Below are positions 24,372 through 27,400 of a DNA stretch of 27,400 bases, in pieces. Below the pieces are notes generated by a model. That model was not told where the DNA came from. It saw only the letters and a list, made by a program, of their open reading frames with translations, and did no database searches. Origin of the DNA: NS-12 sp045403215 (lineage in GTDB: Bacteria > Nitrospirota > Nitrospiria > Nitrospirales > NS-4); assembly GCA_045403215.1 (NCBI GenBank), contig JAXIOW010000128.1, positions 1 to 27,400 of the forward strand, read 5' to 3'. The position numbers were made by a program, and so were the translations under genes. Every line of letters begins with the position of its first letter. Position 1 is the stretch's first letter.

Positions 24372-25094
24372 TTATCCGATCTTGCCGGGATACAGGATGT
24401 AGAGCATCGTGTAGGTGACGCTGCCGGTGACGAACAGGATGCAATAGATCGTCATCGTGAAGCGGCCCAACGCCCGATGTCGCTTCTCTCCGTCCGGCCA
24501 GAACCGTTCGATGGTCTTCTCCACCCCCAACACCAATCCGACGACGAGCAGACCGGCGACGTACACGATGGATCGCCGGAGTGTAAAGCCAGTCCCGAAC
24601 AGGAGCCCACTGATCACATACAGCACGAGAAGAACGGCACCGCTGACCAAGAAGACTTTCGTTAATTTTTCCTTTCCGACTTTCAATTCGCCGGATCGGA
24701 GGACTCTACCGCCGCCGACAATCTGCTGCGCGCGGAAGCCGAGAATGATCATGTAGATCGCCATGATCAGGCCGACGATGACCAGGCTGATGTGCAGTGT
24801 CAGGAGCGGCAGGAAGACCTTGTAATACATGAAGTCCGAGCCGCCGAACCCGGTCCGGCCCTCGAACGCCAGGACCCCGAGTTGGCGGAAGAGGTAATAG
24901 CTGGTGAAGAACGCGAGCATCGCAACAATGCCGCCGAGGACGAGCCAATGGTGCACGTTACCCATGCGTTTCCTGGCCTGGACCCACCCGATGATGAACA
25001 ACACGGTGAACAACATGGCCATGGTCTGGCTGAGGTCTGCCCCCAGGGTCGCGGCCGTGCCCAGGAAACCGGGTCGCGTCAGCAGCTCCTTCAT
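24372..25094 (-). CDS. DUF420 family membrane protein
   Basis: 240 aa. About six membrane helices with histidines in GNVHHWLVLGG (H48, H49), LTLHISLVIVG and EKRHRALGRF, the pattern of DUF420. A member of that family, CtaM of Staphylococcus aureus, is needed to mature a haem-A-containing oxidase. The ATG at 25092-25094 overlaps the methyltransferase stop as ATGA and has GGAG seven bases upstream, so translation is coupled. In this operon it may help insert or modify haem in the second bd-like oxidase. The family call is good, and the function is inferred from the Staphylococcus relative. Confidence 0.78.
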   Translation of the reverse strand: MKELLTRPGFLGTAATLGADLSQTMAMLFTVLFIIGWVQARKRMGNVHHWLVLGGIVAMLAFFTSYYLFRQLGVLAFEGRTGFGGSDFMYYKVFLPLLTLHISLVIVGLIMAIYMIILGFRAQQIVGGGRVLRSGELKVGKEKLTKVFLVSGAVLLVLYVISGLLFGTGFTLRRSIVYVAGLLVVGLVLGVEKTIERFWPDGEKRHRALGRFTMTIYCILFVTGSVTYTMLYILYPGKIG

Positions 25095-26071
25095 TCTTTC
25101 ACTCCTTGGACTAAGGTCGACCGTTCGAGTTCATCGACCGTCGTGAACCCCGCGTCTTTCAGCCACTGAATGGCGTCCGCCATGGTATAGCATCGCCCCT
25201 TTTCGGTGTTGACAAGGATGTGCACGGCAAAGACGGCGGTCCAGGCCGGACTGGTCCCGCTCTCATCCAGGAAGCGGTCCTTGATGATGAGTCGGCCGGC
25301 TGGGGCCAGCGCTCCGTACACTTTCCGCACCAAGGCGGCGTTGGCTTCCACGCCCTGGTAGTGCAGGATGTCGGACATCAACACCGCATCGTACGGCCCA
25401 TGCAAGTCGTCTCGGTTGAAATCGCCCGGGAGTAGACGGAGGCGCCCTTCAAGACCGGCGTCCTTGATCAGACGCTCGGTGGTCCGCAGGGTCTCCGGCA
25501 GGTCAAAGACGGTCGCCGTCAGAGCCGGATAGACCTGACAGAACGCCATCGCATGCGTCCCGGCCCCGCCCCCCAGGTCCAAGAGGGTCTGCGCGCGGCT
25601 GAGATCGATTTGTTTGGCGAGCGCCGGGGCATGCTGGAGCGCGACGCGGTGGAGCACCATTAAGACATTCTCCGCCAACTGCGGATCTGTCTGAAACATG
25701 TGCCCCTTCACCGGGGAACGCCCGGTGCGAACGACCGACTCGAGTTTGCCCCAGTTGTCCCACTCGGCCTCCTGCAACAAGAGCAGATGTCCGGCATACT
25801 TGGGGCTGCCCTCTACGAGGTACTCCTGGGTTTCCTGTGCGTTCAGAAACTGCTCGCCGCTCTTCCGTAGGAGGCCGATCGAAACGAGCGCGTTCATGAG
25901 GGTTTCTGTGGCCTTGCGGTCGGTCTGCAGGCGCCTGGCAACCTCGGCGGCCGTCGCCGGCCCGGCAGCCAGAGCCCCGAAAAGGTCGAGCTTGACCGCC
26001 GTAAGCAGCACCTTGCATTCCCAGTAGTAACCAAGTTGGAAGATCTCAGCCAGTGAAAGCGTCCGCGCCAC
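25091..26071 (-). CDS. SAM-dependent O-methyltransferase (BchU/CrtF-like family)
   Basis: 326 aa from a GTG at 26069-26071 with a perfect AGGAGG five bases upstream. A winged-helix dimerisation domain (about 8-90) precedes the SAM-binding fold with LLDLGGGAGTHAMAF. This is the Methyltransf_2 architecture shared by plant-type O-methyltransferases, hydroxyneurosporene methyltransferase (CrtF) and the bacteriochlorophyll C-20 methyltransferase BchU. The substrate is not visible in the sequence. It is the first gene of a nine-gene operon that includes the second bd-like oxidase. That context makes a membrane cofactor such as haem or quinone a reasonable candidate substrate. Confidence 0.85.
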   Translation of the reverse strand: MARTLSLAEIFQLGYYWECKVLLTAVKLDLFGALAAGPATAAEVARRLQTDRKATETLMNALVSIGLLRKSGEQFLNAQETQEYLVEGSPKYAGHLLLLQEAEWDNWGKLESVVRTGRSPVKGHMFQTDPQLAENVLMVLHRVALQHAPALAKQIDLSRAQTLLDLGGGAGTHAMAFCQVYPALTATVFDLPETLRTTERLIKDAGLEGRLRLLPGDFNRDDLHGPYDAVLMSDILHYQGVEANAALVRKVYGALAPAGRLIIKDRFLDESGTSPAWTAVFAVHILVNTEKGRCYTMADAIQWLKDAGFTTVDELERSTLVQGVKE

Positions 26072-26099
26072 GAGCGCCTCCTGTATGCGTAATCGGTGA

Positions 26100-26129
26100 A
26101 TTCTATTTCAAACTTCGCAACGAAGGCAA
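26100..26129 (-). promoter_or_regulatory. Candidate sigma-70 promoter of the second oxidase operon
   Basis: On the minus strand TTGCCT (26124-26129) and TAGAAT (26100-26105, five of six bases of the -10 consensus) are 18 bases apart. The predicted start near 26093 is about 22 bases before the GTG of the methyltransferase gene. An inverted repeat CTTCG-CAA-CGAAG (26113-26125) occupies much of the spacer and could bind a repressor or a MerR-type regulator. Confidence 0.45.
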
Positions 26130-26153
26130 GGCACAGGCTGGCCTGCATCTGGC

Positions 26154-26192
26154 CCAAAAAAAGAGGCGGCGGAATCATGCTTCCGCCGCCTC
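26154..26192 (-). terminator. Intrinsic terminator of the cupredoxin-like gene
   Basis: GAGGCGGCGGAA (26163-26174) and TTCCGCCGCCTC (26181-26192) form a perfect 12-bp stem with a 6-base loop. On the minus strand seven T residues follow. This ends transcription of the 26219-27016 gene and separates it from the methyltransferase operon. Confidence 0.92.
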
Positions 26193-26218
26193 CATGACGC
26201 TAACGCGGTCCTTACGGA

Positions 26219-27016
26219 TTACTTAAACTCGAACTTGGCCGACGCAGACGCCCCGTCTTTGACTTCAATCTCCTGCTCCATCGGCTTGCCCTTGTTCAGC
26301 GCCGGATGCCAGGCCACCACCTTGTATTTGCCGGCCGGCACGTCTTTGATCTCGAACTTTCCGTCTTCGCCCGCCACGGCAAAGTGCGGGCTGGTGACGG
26401 GGAGACCCCAGAACTGCATGAACTCGTGCTGGTCGCAGATCAGCTTGAACACCGACCCCTTGTCGGCCTTCCGCAGCTTGATCGGCTTGTCCAGCCCCTT
26501 GTCCTTCTCGGGAAGCCCGATGTTGAAGATCGTCGTGGAGCTGGGCCCCATCACCTCGAACGAATGCGGGTTGTGGAGCACGCCCTTGACCGACTTCGGA
26601 TCATCCGGGTCCGAATCGGTGTTCATCACCCGAAAGGACGACTGATTCGCGACCACCACACCGGTATACGGGAGAAACTCACACAACTTGGCGATGATGT
26701 CCTCCCCTTTAAACTCAGCCTGGAACTTCTCGTCGTTGATGCCCGTCACCGCCACGACGGCATTCTTCAGACTACCGTCCTTCCCCACCTGCACCTCACG
26801 GAGGAGCCGCTTCTCGCTCTTGGCATCCTTGTTCTCGTTTTTCACGCAGAACTTTGGATTGGGGAACTTCGAGAAGAGGAACTCCTTCGGCGCCGGGGGT
26901 TTCCCCGAGAACGACACCTTCCCTTCAACCGTCCCGCCCGCCCACGACGTCATCGGGGCGGCGAGGAGTGCGATCGCTGCAATGGCGATCGCTGTCAACG
27001 CACCTACCTTCTTCAT
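26219..27016 (-). CDS. Secreted cupredoxin-like protein with a carboxypeptidase-regulatory domain
   Basis: 265 aa. A Sec signal peptide with likely cleavage after TSWA (residue 26) precedes a beta-rich protein. The part around H148/H151 and C194, H197, M200 (motif CDQHEFM) matches the ligand pattern of type 1 copper sites (His, Cys, His, Met). It is followed by a carboxypeptidase-regulatory-like domain (about 208-262, HFAVAGEDGKFEIKDVPAGKYKVVAWHPAL). Proteins of this make-up are common in Nitrospira-type genomes, and their function is not settled. If copper is bound, it could carry electrons in the periplasm to the oxidases encoded next door. The ATG has AGGAGG eight bases upstream. The gene stands alone between a terminator and a long leader. 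Confidence 0.85.
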   Translation of the reverse strand: MKKVGALTAIAIAAIALLAAPMTSWAGGTVEGKVSFSGKPPAPKEFLFSKFPNPKFCVKNENKDAKSEKRLLREVQVGKDGSLKNAVVAVTGINDEKFQAEFKGEDIIAKLCEFLPYTGVVVANQSSFRVMNTDSDPDDPKSVKGVLHNPHSFEVMGPSSTTIFNIGLPEKDKGLDKPIKLRKADKGSVFKLICDQHEFMQFWGLPVTSPHFAVAGEDGKFEIKDVPAGKYKVVAWHPALNKGKPMEQEIEVKDGASASAKFEFK

Positions 27017-27110
27017 GACACAAACCTCCTTATTTGAAAGAGTGGCATCCTAAAAGGAAAAAACAGATAGCCATGTAGTTTACCGTGGGAAGAAGACAAT
27101 AGGAAATGAA

Positions 27111-27141
27111 TGTATAACACAAGACCACCGAACTCTGTCAA
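27111..27141 (-). promoter_or_regulatory. Candidate promoter of the cupredoxin-like gene
   Basis: On the minus strand a perfect -35 TTGACA (27136-27141) is followed 19 bases later by TATACA (27111-27116), four of six bases of the -10 consensus. Spacing is longer than ideal. It would give a leader of about 90 bases before the start at 27016. The rest of 27017-27256 shows no gene. Confidence 0.35.
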
Positions 27142-27256
27142 GCTCTGAATAATTGCACAGCCCGCGCCTCCTGGTCTACCCAATAAGATTAAGCAACGCG
27201 AAGGCCACCCATCGACATGGACCGAACTTTATGCGGTTTCGTGCTCTTTCAATAGG

Positions 27257-27400
27257 TTAGCTCCCTCGGTTCAACAACCGGCCGATGGCGCCAGCGGCAG
27301 TCACACGCACTGCGACATCTGGATCACCGAGGATTGGCCTCAACACGGCCACATGTTTCTCCATGCCTACATGTCCCAGCGCACGGATGGCCGAAATGCG
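27257..27400 (-). CDS. C-terminal fragment of a HEAT-repeat protein
   Basis: The minus-strand frame enters from the right edge and ends at TAA 27257-27259, giving 47 residues. It reads RISAIRALGHVGMEKHVAVL followed by RPILGDPDVAVRVTAAGAIG. These are two helical HEAT or PBS-lyase-type repeat halves with the typical A...LG and D.D..VR..A motifs. Such repeats bind partner proteins, and no further function can be inferred from the fragment. Confidence 0.75.
   Translation of the reverse strand, partial: RISAIRALGHVGMEKHVAVLRPILGDPDVAVRVTAAGAIGRLLNRGS

Noticed and set aside
23877..26071. Reading the BchU-like and PCP_red genes as evidence of photosynthesis
   Set aside because: No reaction-centre, bchLNB or chlorophyll synthase genes are present, and both families occur in non-photosynthetic bacteria.
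1..27400. Mobile elements, CRISPR arrays, tRNA and rRNA genes
   Set aside because: No transposase, integrase, terminal inverted repeats, regularly spaced repeats, or tRNA/rRNA-like sequence was seen on either strand. A computed scan could still find a small RNA I missed.

Overview
This window looks like chromosomal DNA from a GC-rich, respiring bacterium of the Nitrospira type (phylum Nitrospirota). The assignment rests on gene content, not on a database match. Two large proteins resemble subunit I of a very divergent cytochrome bd oxidase, of the kind described from Nitrospira. One sits beside three membrane-bound c-type cytochromes, and one of those carries an ethylbenzene-dehydrogenase/NXR-gamma-like haem domain. 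A carboxypeptidase-regulatory/cupredoxin-like secreted protein lies nearby. There are no tRNA or rRNA genes, mobile elements or CRISPR arrays. Nearly everything is on the minus strand.

Layout from left to right: (1) 1-193, the 3' end of a plus-strand coiled-coil gene, then a REP-like palindrome. (2) 286-4498, a sigma-54 response regulator and its Cache/HAMP/PAS histidine kinase. (3) 4575-11032, housekeeping genes packed head to tail in the order mobA, argS, tgt, yajC, secD, secF, with stop/start overlaps at two junctions. (4) 11047-17828, the first oxidase operon, closed by a strong intrinsic terminator. In transcription order it encodes two tiny membrane proteins (58 and 49 aa), the bd-like oxidase, a membrane dihaem cytochrome with a zinc-ribbon-like insert, a membrane monohaem cytochrome, and a dihaem cytochrome fused to an NXR-gamma-like domain. 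(5) 17829-18063, a divergent control region with a promoter-like sequence ahead of a 34-aa plus-strand membrane peptide. (6) 18066-26071, a nine-gene operon around a second bd-like oxidase. Its genes encode a BchU/CrtF-type methyltransferase, a DUF420 membrane protein, a protein with two PCP-reductase-type domains and Cys pairs, an unknown polytopic membrane protein, the oxidase paralogue, a DUF3047 protein, a glycine-rich membrane protein, and two membrane-anchored SUMF1-like proteins. (7) 26154-27141, a cupredoxin-like secreted protein with its own terminator and candidate promoter. (8) 27257-27400, the end of a HEAT-repeat protein.

The first operon reads as a cytochrome-c-fed terminal oxidase module. 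The haem groups and the NXR-gamma-like domain would pass electrons to the bd-like core, with tiny membrane proteins as candidate accessory subunits. The second operon has the same core without c-type cytochromes. Instead it has three genes whose families are tied to tetrapyrrole or haem maturation elsewhere (BchU-like methyltransferase, BchB-type C-terminal domain, CtaM-like DUF420), plus a set of envelope proteins. The most interesting hypothesis is that this operon makes and matures a second oxidase-like enzyme with a modified cofactor or a different substrate. That is an inference from neighbourhood and family knowledge, not something the sequence proves.
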